This document shows positions 44,249 through 56,571 of a stretch of 64,000 nt of DNA, piece after piece (positions within the stretch are counted from its first letter, which is position 1; each line of letters begins with the position of its first letter). The notes beneath the pieces are model-generated. The model had not been told where the DNA came from, did not search any database, and saw only the letters and a program-made list of their open reading frames with translations. The translations under genes and the position numbers were made by a program. This DNA comes from Adiantum capillus-veneris (taxonomy: Eukaryota; Streptophyta; Polypodiopsida; Polypodiales; Pteridaceae). The DNA is taken from assembly GCA_014529385.2 (NCBI GenBank), contig CM043964.1, positions 105,203,587-105,267,586 on the forward strand, given 5' to 3'.

Positions 44249-47050
44249 CGATGAACAACGCTAGTATAATTGTGCCATAATCAAATGCGTTCTCTCACTA
44301 ATTTCGCTATTAATTTCACTTGTGTATTTATGTTTTTGTGGATTTTGAATGTATGTGCATGAAGCATTGTGTTCATAATTTCCTAATGTGTCATTGTATC
44401 TTGCCAATTGTGTGTTTACACACTTTAATTTCACACTAACCCCTTGCTAATTTGACTAATTTTTGATAACTTAATAACTTGCTATGAAGGATTGGAGCAT
44501 TCGACCATTCAATTGATCTTCAATGAAAAGGTAATCAAGGTGGTATTCTCAACCTCCATAGAATCTAGAGATGTGTAGAATTGTGTAGATGATGATGCAA
44601 TGTAATACAATGCTATGTTGATGCAATGTGGATTGAAAATTTTGCGATTTTTTGTTTTCACGCCGTCTAATGCCGAAATTTTTAAGATTTCGTGGCATAT
44701 GATTTGACAAGATTCAATTGCTAATTGTTGATTGTAGGTTGCTAATTGGGTGCCTAATTGAGTTGATTGATGGTCAATTTCAAGTGTGTGTGCACTAAAA
44801 TCAAGTGTGTGTGCATTCTAATTGAGTGTGTGTATGCCTAATTTTAGATGTGTGTGCACTATTTTGTCCATGTTTGTGCACTAAAACATCAATGTGCGCA
44901 TTATGATTTTTCAATTTGTGTTGTACTCATGCCCAACTAATGATTTATGAAGTCACATCGCAAATTCGACAAGTTTAACCCTTTTGTGTGCGCACCTAAA
45001 GATTGGTAAAAACTGTCAATTTTTTAGTGTGTGCCTAAAAACGTGTTTAATTTGGATGATTGATTCATATTTTGATTGCATAATTGATGTTTGTAATGTT
45101 AAATGCTACATTTATGTGCTCAAAACAATGATTTATACACTCTAATTGCGTCAATTTTTGACCTAATTTTGTCGGTAATTTTGCCATTTTAATTGCTTAG
45201 TCTTGAATTTATTGATAAAAAATTTTAGCAATTGAATTGATGTGATTTGTGTGATTTTATTTGGCTGTACTAATCCCTAATGTGTGGAGAATTTGTAGAA
45301 TTTTTTTCGGTATTTTTTGGATAATTTTTACATTTTTTGGCAGTTTTTGCTAATTTTTGCATTAATATTCGCTTAGTTCCAAAAACTTTTATATTTTGCG
45401 ACCTTTCTGAGCTATTTTGTGTATGAGTATTAACGACATCATTATGTTCGCATTTGTGCCTTCCTGGTCAAATTTTGAGTGTTTTACTATTTTCGAGGAC
45501 CGGGTGAAAAATTTTGTTGAAATTGGCATTTTTGGAAAAATTTTCTATTTTTGGTGTGCTTTTGTGTGTTGAAAATGCTTGACTATGCTTGTCGATGATT
45601 CTTTCAGATTTCTAGAATTTTTTGCAATTTTTTGGATGTTCGGGTGATTTTACCGTTTCGGCTAATTTTTTGCCTAAATTCGATTTTTTTTCGGTTCCGG
45701 AGCGTGTCTTTCGGCGCATGAACTTTCCTCGTCGGATAGATCTTTACGGTCTCTTGGGATAGTTTCCTACGATGCTAAAATAATCTTATTCTTCTTTCTT
45801 CTTCCGTTTCCTCGCCGTTCTCATGCTTCATGGCGTGTGAACCCACCCTTTACACACACAACACAAGAAGACAAAAACAAAACAAGGGGACCTCTTCTCA
45901 CCGTGCTGCTGGAAACTTTTCTCTTTTTCCTTTTCTTTTATGTCATTGACTTTTGTATTTTATTCATTTCATTTTGTTTCTTTTCAATTTCATTTTTATT
46001 TCACTTCATTTCTTCTAAATTTCATTTCATTTCAATTCAATTTTATTTTTTCCGTTTACACTTTATTTTAATTTCATTTTCTTTTTTTTCTCACTTTCAT
46101 TTCATTTATTTGTATATTAGTCAAAAAAATGCACAAAATTTTTAAAAAAATCATAGAAAGGTTTATAAATTTTCAAAAAAATAGAAAAACATAAAAAACT
46201 CACAAAATTTTAAAAAAGGTTTTAAAAATCACAAAAAATTTATCAAAATATAAAAACTCATAAAAAATCAAAAAAGAGTTTAAAAACATTCTAGAAAAAT
46301 GGAAAAAAACATAGACAATTCACAAAAAAATAAAAAACACATAGAAAATCATAAAAATTCACAAAAACTGTAAAACACTCACAAAACCCCAGAAAATTCA
46401 AAAACTGACCTAAAAAAACACAATGAATCACAAAAAGATTTAAAATTCAAAAAAAAATAGAAAATACCAAAAAAATTCCTTAAATTCAAAACTTTTTCCC
46501 AAAAAATCGTTAAAAATCATAAAAAGACCAAAAATTTTAGAAAATTCAAAATTTCATAAATAATTATGAAAAATAAAAATAAAGTCGCCGAAGGAGCCAA
46601 AAAAAATCAAAAAGAGCCAGAAAGAGGCTGAAATGCAAAAACACATGCACGGTCGAAAAAATCACCGCCAAGCAAATCAAAAGCCAAAAAGCAAAGCCGA
46701 AAAGTGTACCGCACACCGAACAAACTGTAAAAAAGTCGGAAGAGCCGTAAATTGAGCAAACTGTGCCAAAGCGAATCCGAATAGCCAAAAAAAGCTGAAA
46801 ACGATCAACTTGAAGCCGTGAGCGGCAGACAAATTTCTAAATTTATCAAAATCAAGGTGAAAATTGTCCAATCACGAGGGATTGCAAATTAAGTTGTTCA
46901 AGGCCCAGGTTTTCATCGTTTCAAAGGGTTGCAATGAATTTTGAAATTGTTGAGCTAGAGTTAATCAACTCTTGCGAGTCTGAAGAGCATCAACTGCAAA
47001 AGTGCTTTGGCTAAAGTAGTTTAATCAAAATCGAGCAGCAAAAATTCTGC
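44249..47050 (+). other. Long non-coding leader of element F
   Basis: About 2.8 kb without supported coding. It has imperfect GTGTGTGCACTAAAAT-type repeats at 44780-44900, a pyrimidine-rich TTTCATTTCATTTTC stretch (45890-46125), then an A-rich AAAAATCACAAAA stretch (46125-46560). The frames 45837-46145 and 46564-46871 are low-complexity artefacts. Long leaders are common in large plant gypsy elements and LARD-type derivatives. Confidence 0.45.
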
Positions 47051-49350
47051 TAAGCAATGTCAAAATCTGCTACGAGACAGTTTTTACAAAACAAGCCAAC
47101 ATGGACTCAAATCGAGCCTAGAATTCAAGTACAGCAAAGCAAGCTAGTAGCAGTTGCAACACAGATACAACTGCAACAGAGCAAATTTTACAACTTTATG
47201 GCTACAATGGAGATAAGTCTTATATGTAGATTCATAAGGCCATAGATACTTGATGAGCAGTAAAAGCAGCACATGAGACAAGATCCTACTGATCAGAGTG
47301 AAGCTAGAGTTAGAGAACTCCCATATATTCACAGACTTCACTAGAGCCATGTGTTGCAAGGTCAAAGATGAAGTGCAGAAAGAAGTTCAAAAAATCAACC
47401 CAAATGGTTATTCAAAAATCTGCACAAGCCAGCAAAACATCCATTTAGTGCATATACAATCAGGATCATTGTACATGGACTACAGTGTTCAGATCTATAA
47501 TCGAGAACCAGAATTGCAAGATCCAACAGTTCAACCAATAGAAGCCAGTCTAATTGGAGAACCAAGTCAAAGACGGTACAAAGGTCAAGATGGAGCAGTC
47601 TACAATTTAATGCTTAGTGTTTTGAAAGAAGATGCCGACTACTTGGCCAGTATAGAAACATAAACTCTTCTTCAAGAGCTTGACATGACATAGCTAGTTC
47701 AAATACCACCAGTCATGGCGTATTGCTCAGATTGTGAACAAAAAGGTGGACATTTTTTTGAAGATTGTCCAAGAAATCTAGACAACAAGGATACATCAAC
47801 CCGCCAAGCAAAGTACAGAGCAAATTGGAAATGCAAATCTCGATGTAAGTGCATCTAACTTGTCACTTTTAATGCAATCAGATTATTTTGCATTATCGTT
47901 AGAAGCATTAGTAAAAGCACTGCAAGTTCAAAATCAGCATAAAGATGCACAGGCACCTGAAAAGCTTCAAAATTGATTCTTTGAACAACAAATACTTGCA
48001 TGGAATTTAGTAAAGGTGTCGAGATATTACCAAAGGTTAAAAAGACTGTTAGGTTTGCAAATGATTTTGCATCCACTGCCACAAGTGTGCAGTCATTCAC
48101 GGGTCTAAGGGACACATCAAACAGAATGATGTTACCCTTGTATGGTACACATAACTCATATGCACACTATGTAGAACAAAAAGGGAAACTGTACAAAAAG
48201 GATCAACCAGTGTGACCACATGAAATTGAGCTATGATTTTGGTGGTGGTGATTTTGGCAGGTGTCACCACCAAAATCTCCTCCAAAGAGACAGATTCTTC
48301 CAGAAAGTACAATGGATCTTCTAATAACAAGGGTTACCCCGATGCAGGAGGATAATGCTCAACAATTACAAAAGAATACAGTATCACAGTCATACGAGTT
48401 GACATCAACGAAAAGCAGGTGGTCAAAGCAAAGAAAATGCAGATAAAGTCAAACCAAAGGATGCTGCCTCACCAATAGAAGTCATTTTAGACACAAATCC
48501 TGAGACAATCAATGCAACATTGTTGGTGAGAACAAAGAAAAGTTTTCAAGAGAATTAAAGCTAGATTTTCAGTTAGACAAGAACCTCACGTCTTTTTGCA
48601 CTTGGAAAAGATGTGGCCAACCACAACTGGAAGATGTTCTTGAATTTGTGAGCATATCACGAAACAAACGAGCAGAATGCTGGGAATCATCTCCACCACC
48701 ATTGAAGTAAGTTCACAGATCGTCATAGCTCAATTTCATGTGATCACAACAAAAGATATGCCAGACGACATCATAATGGGAATACCAATGGCCTAGAAGA
48801 TCCTAGACATACAGAGTTCAATGAAGATGCAGTCTTCAGAGACAACAAAGAATGAAGACCAAGACTGGTCACCTGCGAATGACAACACAAAGCCCTCAAG
48901 CACAGTTAAATGGAGACTTATATCAAATCATATCTTATTGAACATGATTCATCTATCAAACAGAACTTTAGAAGAGCTTAAAGAAAATCAGGCAATAGCA
49001 AGTTAAAATCAAATAGAACAAAGAGCAACCACAAAAGCTATTGAGCAGAGAATTCCACCGAGACCAAAGGTAAAGAAGACAAATCTTGCAGACAAAGGTA
49101 AGGCCAAAGTGGACCATCCATCGATTAGCAAAGAAGAGGTGACAACATATGCCTCTACGTCAAAGAACCCTCATGGATCAGCTTCTTCAAGCAAGACAGG
49201 ATTTCAAAATTTCAAGTCAAGTGTCAACCCAACTGAAACCTCTAAGGAGACACCCAGAAAAACAAAGATATATCAGCCAAAGTACTCAAGAAAGCAAAGG
49301 AAAGTCAAGCAAGTGTTGTTCCGAGAAATTTAGTAAAAGTGAATGATCCG
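47051..49350 (+). pseudogene. Decayed gag/protease coding (relic J)
   Basis: Gag-like frame 47298-47663 (ADYLASIET end) is followed at about 47715 by YCSDCEQKGGHFFEDCPRN, a CCHC zinc knuckle with spacing C-x2-C-x4-H-x4-C. After further decayed coding, 48713-48790 reads QIVIAQFHVITTKDMPDD then IIMGIPMA, which fits the C-terminal part of a retropepsin. A charged Gln/Lys/Ser-rich region follows (48821-49346) in several frames. The knuckle resembles that of D. Whether J is the coding part of F or a separate element cannot be decided, as no 3' LTR was found. Confidence 0.5.
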
Positions 49351-50354
49351 GTTTAGATTAAGAACGAGAAATCAACACAGAAAGACAAACACATGGGATG
49401 GATAGCATCATAATGGAGCTTAAAACAACAGGAGTACTATGGAGGTAATAGACATATATGGGTACCAAAACCGCAGGTTAGAGCATATGAAGTGATGTCA
49501 GGACCCTCCCAAGAAAGAAGGTCTACAAGGTATCAACTTCAACAATATCCTTGGATACCTAAGAAGTAGGTATACAACAGAACCACATTGAAATATGCTG
49601 AAGTCAACCACAACTTTCAAGAGGATACAGAAAAAAGACGGATCTCAAACAATTTTCCTCTTGGGACAAGGATTTTACACAGGGTATACAAAGATTTGGC
49701 TACCATTCAACCACAAGCCAGCTACAACTACACCAGACGTGCATGAAGATATCAAGAAATCAACAAGACCTAGAACGAAGCAAAGTCAACAATGGAGATA
49801 CAAATATCCTCAAGAGATTTGGATTCCTAAGTCTTCCAATGCTCCGGGTCAAAAGCCAGATGCCGACTGTGAACAAAGGCCTACAACAACATCAAAGACT
49901 CCTATCAACAGGCCCAATTGAAGAATCAAACAGATAATAGAGTCTTCACAGTCAAAAAAGGACAACCCAAACAACAAGAATGCAGATTTGAAGAAGCTAA
50001 AACAGATACGGAAAAAGAAACCTTCAATGCCAACTTGGTCCTTCACTAATCCTCTTTTTAGGATTCAAGCTTACTTTTACCTAAAGAAATGTTTGTAGTA
50101 AGCACAAGAATATAAAATTCAAGTCGCCAGGGTGCAAAAAACACTCTTTGGCATAGTCACAGTCGGGCTGTTGAGCCATCAAATGAGAAAAGCATTAGTC
50201 CCAAAGATTCAAGTCATATTAAACTATGTGCTAAGAGTCGTAGTTATTAGGCTTACGCTCAAGCTGGAAGAGTTGAGCATATCTAAAGTCATGTCTCTCA
50301 TGCTGGATGAGATGAGCATAAGAGTCGAAGTCTATTAACTTACAATTGGTGGAG
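49351..50354 (+). other. Low-complexity coding-like stretch before the copia LTR
   Basis: Plus-strand frames at 49595-49921 and 49743-49937 are Gln/Thr/Lys-rich without a domain. Just before the LTR lies ACAATTGGTGGAG, a copia-type polypurine-tract context. This hints that an internal copia end may once have preceded this LTR, but no RNase H coding is visible upstream. Confidence 0.3.
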
Positions 50355-50967
50355 TGTTGTAGAGTCCAACACTCACCCACAGTGCACAGTAAGATGAGAG
50401 CACATATCCTCATCAACGAAACCTTTCTTAAAGGGGTGTCATATGCTTCTATAGCTACACCATCTTTCTGAAGAAATATTTCTTGCATACAATATTGTTT
50501 CCCATGCATTTTTGAGTATGCATAAATAGGATGTCCCATCATTGTACATATGCATTAGAGACTCTTTTTTGCTTCCACCTATGCACCTTGAGTGGACTAC
50601 AAGAGGCAAACCAATGTTCCATCATGATACCCTCTCATATTTCCTATCTTTTTAATTCCATATCTATCAACAAATAATCTCTTGAGTACTTTATTAATAT
50701 TTTCCATACTAATAAGTACTCCAATAATGCGTGTATCCCATGTTACCATATATATGTGGTAGTGATGTGTGTGAACACACTAGGACCACCGGGGCACTTT
50801 TTTCCTCTTTAGGAGGCTTTTTCCCCCGTGCATTGTATATATGCCCATCACTCTAGGGCTATCTATCTTTCCATTGGACACTAAGTAACACATTCTCAAT
50901 TGTGTGCCTTGAGCTTCCTTCGTCTTCTCCAAGCTGTGTGTGTTTCTCTGCAACCCTACTTCCAACA
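50355..50967 (+). repeat. 5' LTR of copia element G
   Basis: 613 bases with TG...CA ends, immediately upstream of the tRNA-Met primer site. No second copy exists in the window. Confidence 0.85.
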
Positions 50968-50969
50968 AT

Positions 50970-50981
50970 TGGTATCAGAGC
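50970..50981 (+). other. Primer binding site of G (initiator tRNA-Met type)
   Basis: TGGTATCAGAGC, the classic plant Ty1/copia primer site, two bases after the LTR. Confidence 0.92.
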
Positions 50982-51327
50982 AAGTTACGTCCTCTCGGGC
51001 TTAGTCGCCAGCTACTCCAGCACACGCCTGCTCACTTTCTCTGATTACAGTGAGGATTGGCATGCGCTCGCAGATTTACAAATATTTTGGGATAGCTCGT
51101 AGAGCTTAGTCTGCTCAGATTTTTTATTCGGGCTCATTTCGGCCTCCGTTTCCACTACAGGCAGGCTTGCACAGGCAATTTTATCATTTTGTGCAAAAAA
51201 AAAATGGGGCGATTTCTGCATAATAGGTGCCTTACAGTCATCTATGGTTTATGCTATATAGCACGTGCTGTTCCCGCTCGGTTTCTCCTATTTGCGGGCA
51301 TTTTTCACATCACGTGCAGCATTTACC

Positions 51328-52418
51328 ATGGCTGACAACAACACAGATGTCTTCAAGATATTTGTTGTTGAGGACAGGTTGGATGGGGACAATCACCCTA
51401 TGTGGGCTTATATGATGCAACACGTTCTTGTGTTAAAGGGTGTTCGGAATATTGTGCAGGGCATTGATGTATGTCCTGGTTCTGAGGATGTAGGCGATGT
51501 TGAGGATGTTGCAGGTCTTGCTGCAAGGATTGCTGCTATTAGAGTTGTTTTTCCTATGGCAGAACAATCTTGTTGGGATGTAAAGCATGCGCAGGCTCAT
51601 GCATTGATTGCGTTATCTATGAAGCGCACCATTGTTCCTCACATTCGTTCAGCAAAATCTGAAAAATAGGCTTGGGATATTTTGGCTGGTCTTTATGAAA
51701 GTCGCAATGAGGCTAAAATTGCTTTGCTGCGTAAAGAGTTGGAGTCGAAGATTATGCATGAGGAAGATGATATTGATACTTTCCTTGCTAGTGTCAAGGA
51801 TATCAATGAGCAACTTATTTCTGCAGGTGAAGTCATTTCACACAGTTCCCTTGTGCACACTATTCTTGATGCCTTACCAGATTCTTACCAGACTTTTGTT
51901 AGTACTTGGAGACTTATGACCCAAGGAAATCTAGAAGTTGTCAAGTCTGATGCATTATGCACATTGCTGTTGCAAGAGTCACTTTCCAAAAAAAACAAGA
52001 CTAGATAGCGTACAGTTGAACAGGCTTTTATTGCTTCTCAAAGAAAGGGTGGTAACAGCAATTAAGCCACTTCTTATGGTTCTGCTGCGAGTGGCAAAAC
52101 TTCTATTCCCAATGCTTCTGCTGGTAGCACTCCTTCTAGAAATTTTGGTGATAAGGGCAAAATGAAGATGCATTGCCATTATTGTAAAGCTAATGATCAC
52201 TTGATCAAGCAATGTCCTAAGTTGAAGGCAAAAGTGGCTAAGAAGAAAGAGGGTGGTTCCACTGCAAATGCTGGTTCCACTACAAATGCAGCCATTGTTG
52301 AGTCTTCTGTGAAAGGAGACTGTAATGCTGCTGTTGATACAGAATGGGCTTTTAGTGCAGACTGCACTTACAATCCTGTTGTCCATGATGCATGCTTGTT
52401 AGTTTGCTGCAGATTCAC
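51328..52418 (+). pseudogene. gag of copia element G
   Basis: ATG at 51328 (ACCATGGCTG context) begins MADNNTDVFKIFVVEDRLDG. DNHPMWAYMMQHVL matches the copia gag start (W-x-W/Y-x-M-x-x-L). Frame breaks are in-frame stops: TAG at 51667 and TAG at 52006, both plausibly from CAG, and TAA near 52063. The capsid region continues with SLVHTILDALPDSYQTFVST and LCTLLLQES (UBN2-like domain). A zinc knuckle CHYCKANDHLIKQC near 52173 has spacing C-x2-C-x4-H-x4-C, with intact ligands. A frameshift near 52410 separates gag from protease. Confidence 0.85.
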
Positions 52419-52420
52419 AT

Positions 52421-53760
52421 GTGTGGTATTTTGATAGTGGTGCTACAAAGCACATTACCTCACATCGTGAATTGTTCACCTCTCCAGAGTCTATCCCTCA
52501 TGGGAATTTAGTCACTTGTGCCAACAATGCCTCTTATCCGGTTCAGGGAGTTGGAAAGATTGTTCTTATTGCTGATAATGGCAGTTCTTTCACACTTGTT
52601 GATGCACTTTATGTACCTGGGATCAAGAAGAATCTTTTGTCTGTATCCGCACTTGCTAGACTTGGACTTGTAGCCAAATTTGTGGATGACAGATGTACAG
52701 TTCATGATCTCAGTTTTGGTGATGAAATTGTTGCATCTAGCCTTTTGTGCCATGGGCTGTATAAGCTCACTTTGTATGACAAGTGTGGATAAAATTTTGC
52801 AAATGCAGTTGTAGATTCAAGGGCTATTTTAGATGCAAAACTTTGGCATGCACGTTTTGGTCATCTGAAGTTTGCCAGTTTGCTGCGTTTCCAGAAATCT
52901 GATATGGTTGCTTCTTTGCCGCCTCTTGAAGCACCTGTCAAACATGTTTGTGAAGGTTGTATGTTGGGTAAAATGCAGCATTCTAAGTTTTCAAAGGATG
53001 GTTCAGTTAGGGCCACATGCAGGTTGCAGCTTGTGCATAGTGATATTTGTGGGTCCATGCAAACTCCGTCCTTGGGCAATTACCTATACTTCGTGAATTT
53101 CATTGATGATTACTCGAGGCATGCATGGGTATTTCCGCTTAAAGAGAAGTCCGAAGTTTTTATGTGCTTCAAACAATTTCTATCTATGGTTGAAAATGTC
53201 TCAAAATGTACTATGGGCACCCTTCGGTCCGATCCAAGGGGGGAGTATATGTCTCATGAATTCAATGCATTTCTGGCTACTTGTGGGATAAAACACCAAT
53301 GTACAGTGCCTTATACCCCTCAACAAAATGGTGTTGCTGAGAGGAAAAACAGGTCACTTACAAAAATGGCACGATGTATGGTCAAAAGTCAAGCTTTGCC
53401 GCATTCTCTTTGGCTTGAGGCCATCATGTGTGCCACTTATGTACTAAATAGGTGTCCTACGAAAGCTTTGTAGTCTATTACTCCATATGAAGCATGGCAT
53501 GATAGAAAGCCTTCTATTGAGCACATGCGTGTTTTTGGCCGTTTGGCATATGCTTTGGTGCCACAAACACAGTGCAGAAAATTGGATGATAAGCCTATCA
53601 AATGTATTTTTGTTGGTTATAGTGCTAAAAGCAAAGGTTACAAAGCAAAGGTTACAGGTTGTATCATCCACAAACAAAACATATTTTGGTTTCATGGGAT
53701 GTAGTGTTTGTGGAAGATTCTGTTCAGCCCTTGCTGCCATGTATTGAGACGGTAATGTAA
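52421..53760 (+). pseudogene. Protease and integrase of copia element G
   Basis: WYFDSGATKHITSHRELF is the copia retropepsin with an intact D-S-G-A site. After a TAA at 52790 the same frame continues with LWHARFGHLKFASLLRFQ and CEGCMLGKMQHSKF (GAG-pre-integrase H2C2 zinc domain). The integrase core follows with Asp in LVHSDICGSMQTPS, Asp in TLRSDPRGEYMSHEF and Glu in PQQNGVAERKNRSL. A TAG at 53471 and later frame changes interrupt the C-terminal region (ITPYEAWHDRKPSIEHMRVF, then KCIFVGYSAKSKGYK). All three catalytic acids survive, but the stops imply no full product. Confidence 0.88.
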
Positions 53761-53960
53761 GCTCACAAGACATTTATGACACTTTGTTGCCTCTTTTCGG
53801 TGGTGGAAATACGAATGTAGGTTCCAATGAGGCAAATGTACAACCTATGGGGGTTTTTGAAAATGTTACAAATCAGCCTATTATTGATGCAGATGTACAT
53901 GATGTACTTGATGAGGAAAGGGTTGAAAATGAGCAAGCTAGAGGTATGCCAAAATGACCG

Positions 53961-54856
53961 GTGCACACTTTGCATGACAGAAAATTGAATGCACCTTTGT
54001 CTAGTCATACTCGTTCAGGCTCTCGCCATGTATCTTATGCATCAGATTGTTATGCTTTGGCTGTGTCTAGCTTACATGATGTTGAGGAGCCTCTGTCTTT
54101 TGATGAAGCAAAGAATTCAGAAAATTGGATGGCTGCCATGCAATCAGAATATGATGCACTTATAGAAAATGACACATGGACTTTATGTGATTTGCCTCTT
54201 GGCAAAAAGGCCATTGGTACAAAGTGGGTTTACAAGTTGAAATGCAAGCCGGATGGTGAGATCGATCGCCATAAGGCTCAACTTGTTGCAAAGGGTTATG
54301 CACAGTAAAAAGGCATAGATTATGAAGAGACTTTTGCTCCCACTTGTCGCATGACTACTGTGCATTTTCTATGTGCATTGGCATTTCATTTTGGTTGGGA
54401 TGTACATCAATTAGACATTGTTACTGTTTCTTGAATGGTGACATATGTGAGGAAGTTTATGTAATGTAGCCTTGCGGTTTTGTCATAAAAGGACAAGAGG
54501 ACAAAGTGTGCAGATGTAAGAAGGCTTTGTATGGGTTGAAGAAATCTCCTCATGCTTGGTATAAGAAAGCTGACACTCATTTGGTCAAATGAGGCTTTCT
54601 TAACAATCCAACAGAAAGCACATTGTATGTAAAGCGTCAGGGTGATGTACTTCTCATTGTGGTTCTTTATGTCGATGATTTGTTGATCACTGGACCAAAT
54701 GAGAGACTTATTTCTGAATTTAAGGCTGATTTGAATGCTACTTTTAAGATGAAAGATTTGAGGCTCTTGCATCATTACTTGGGTATACAGTTAAAGCAAT
54801 GTGATATCCACCACTTAATATTCGAATATAATCATGCACTAAGCGAGATGTTGAAA
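53961..54856 (+). pseudogene. Reverse transcriptase of copia element G, truncated
   Basis: Frame 53961-54308 has NWMAAMQSEYDALIENDTWT and KAIGTKWVYKLKCKPDGEID (RVT_2 start), ending in a TAG at 54306. Further blocks lie in shifted frames: YEETFAPTCRMTTV, WDVHQLDI with the first catalytic Asp, and KKALYGLKKSPHAWY. Frame 54623-54859 has VVLYVDDLLITGPNERLISE with the catalytic YVDD, and KMKDLRLLHHYLGIQ. The sequence then departs from RT homology, so the thumb, connection and RNase H are lost. Confidence 0.88.
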
Positions 54857-55383
54857 TAACTTACAGTTGGGTCGATGCCTTGGAAAACTTGGAGGAGATG
54901 TTTGCAACCTTAAGTCTACATGCTGGAAAGCATGTTGTATGAGGACCTCTTTCACCCGCTTGCTTTGTGCACACACTTTAAACTCTTTAACTTGACCCTT
55001 GAAAGCCTCCACGAAATCATTGCGTTGCCTCCTCTTCCTCCTCCTAGTTTGCAGTAGAACCCAACTTCCGATAGTTATTCGAGAGGAATCCATGCTTGAT
55101 CATCTGTAGTATAACTGTAAAATGCTAATAGAGTCAATGGTAGTGCTAGGCCTTCGAGAAGTAGACATGGTGTGCAGTAGAATGAATACACAGAAAGGTT
55201 AGCACAAATATGAAAAAGGAAAAAAGTTTTGAGAGGGAAGTAGAGCTACTCAAAATCATATTTGGGCGGGAACAAAGATACTAGATAGAGTCTTCAATGA
55301 AAGTTCTGAAATTCCTCGATACAGAGTTAGTACGACTTACAGCATTTATGCCTTGAAAGCGTGAAATTGTGCAATTTGATGAA
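54857..55383 (-). other. Unassigned minus-strand coding-like stretch
   Basis: The minus frame 55093-54839 (MDSSRITIGSWVLLQTRRRK...) has a basic segment but no domain. It abuts the gypsy integrase scrap at 55384 and may belong to the same relic. Confidence 0.25.
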
Positions 55384-55614
55384 TCAAAATAATATTTCCT
55401 CCCTTTTTTTAAAAGAGTTTGACTCCAAAATGTCGATTTTCAACGTAACGTTAGCCTTTTCCTTATTGGTCGAGCGCCACTCTCTCTCAAGAACTGAAAT
55501 GCCCAAAAGTGAGTCCATCTTTCTCCTAATGTTTCCAATCTCAGATTGCCCATCTGTCTGCGGGTGGAAAAATGATGAGAGATGTAACCGTGTGCCAATG
55601 TTCATTAGGGCCAA
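55384..55614 (-). pseudogene. Ty3/gypsy integrase scrap
   Basis: The minus frame begins MALMNIGTRLHLSSFFHPQT and continues DGQSEIGN, the HPQTDGQ-E block that carries the catalytic Glu in plant gypsy integrases. After about 30 residues the homology is lost. It is an isolated fragment cut on both sides. Confidence 0.65.
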
Positions 55615-55896
55615 AAACGACTCAAAAAGGGCTGTTTGTTAATCTAAGGATTAAGGAATAGTCCAATAGTTATTTGACACGTATACAAAAGTATGGCACT
55701 CTTGTTTCCTCTATTGTGGGTTTTGGTGGTCCTATTTTGACGGAGAACCACTAAATGTCTTGATCATAAGGCTGAAACTGCTATATTTGGGTGCTTTCGG
55801 CGAGAGAGCTCATTAAATTTGCAGCTCAAAGTAATGAAGTTTCGTCTTTTATTCTATTTTATATTTCACAAAAGCGTTGTCAAAAGATACGAAATC
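55615..55896. other. Short AT-rich spacer, no feature
   Basis: Nothing recognised between the integrase scrap and the three-LTR element. Confidence 0.3.
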
Positions 55897-55901
55897 TATG
55901 T

Positions 55902-56239
55902 TGTAATAGGCGTGGCTGCCTATTACGAGACTGTGCTCACAGAAATGCAAGAGAGATAAGCACAACACAGCATTAGAGAGAGAGAGAGAGAGAATAAGAA
56001 TACATCAGATTCCATAGCCTTTGATTATGAGAAATCCCGATACAGCGTACAAAGGAAACCCTTCCTTATGTAGAAATAATGAGCACCCTTTCATATCTCC
56101 GTAGCCCTTCCTGATTATGCCTCTTGAGATCCCCTCCTTCTAAGGGCTTATTCCCACATGAAGGTACACGACGACATGTCGGACACTCCCAATGTGATTA
56201 ATGCGGTCATGTGCAACCATGTGCAGTCCGGGCACATAC
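55902..56239 (-). repeat. LTR copy 1 of the three-LTR element
   Basis: TGTAATAGGCGTGGCTGCC to GGGCACATAC. It contains a GA microsatellite (55976-55994) slightly longer than in the other copies. Confidence 0.9.
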
Positions 56240-56571
56240 TAATAGGCGTGGCTGCCTATTACGAGACTGTGCTCACAAAAATGCAAGAGAGATAAGCACA
56301 GCACAGCATTAGAGAGAGAGAGAGAATAAGAATACATCGGATTCCATAGCCTTTGATTATGAGAAATCCTGATACAGCGTACAAAGGAACCCTTCCTTAT
56401 GTAGAAATAATGAGCACCCTTTCATATCTCCGTAGCCCTTCCTGATTATGCCTCTTGAGATCCCCTCCTTCTAAGGGCTTATTCCCACATGAAGGTACAC
56501 GACGACATGCCGGACACTCCCAATGTGATTAATGCGGTCATGTGCAGCCATGTGCGGTCTGGACACATACA
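56240..56571 (-). repeat. LTR copy 2 of the three-LTR element
   Basis: Starts TAATAGGCG directly after copy 1. The junction CACATAC/TAATAGG lacks the three bases (ATG) expected between complete LTR ends. It ends GGACACATACA. Confidence 0.9.

Larger units (their letters stand above)
50355..54856 (+). mobile_element. Ty1/copia LTR retrotransposon G, 3'-truncated
   Basis: 5' LTR 50355-50967 (TGTTGTAGAG...CTTCCAACA), primer site 50970, then gag, protease, integrase and RT in the copia order (integrase before RT). Coding ends inside the last third of RT (HHYLGIQLKQ near 54795), after which unrelated sequence starts by about 54857. RNase H and the 3' LTR are missing. Premature stops and at least three frameshifts are present. 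Confidence 0.9.

Noticed and set aside
45837-46145. 102-codon Phe-rich plus frame
   Set aside because: Low-complexity T-rich DNA with no start context or domain.
48214-48750. About 27 bases near 48219 inverted relative to about 48720 (ACATGAAATTGAGCTATGA)
   Set aside because: Too short and isolated to support an inverted duplication or hairpin element; recorded only as a possible rearrangement trace in relic J.
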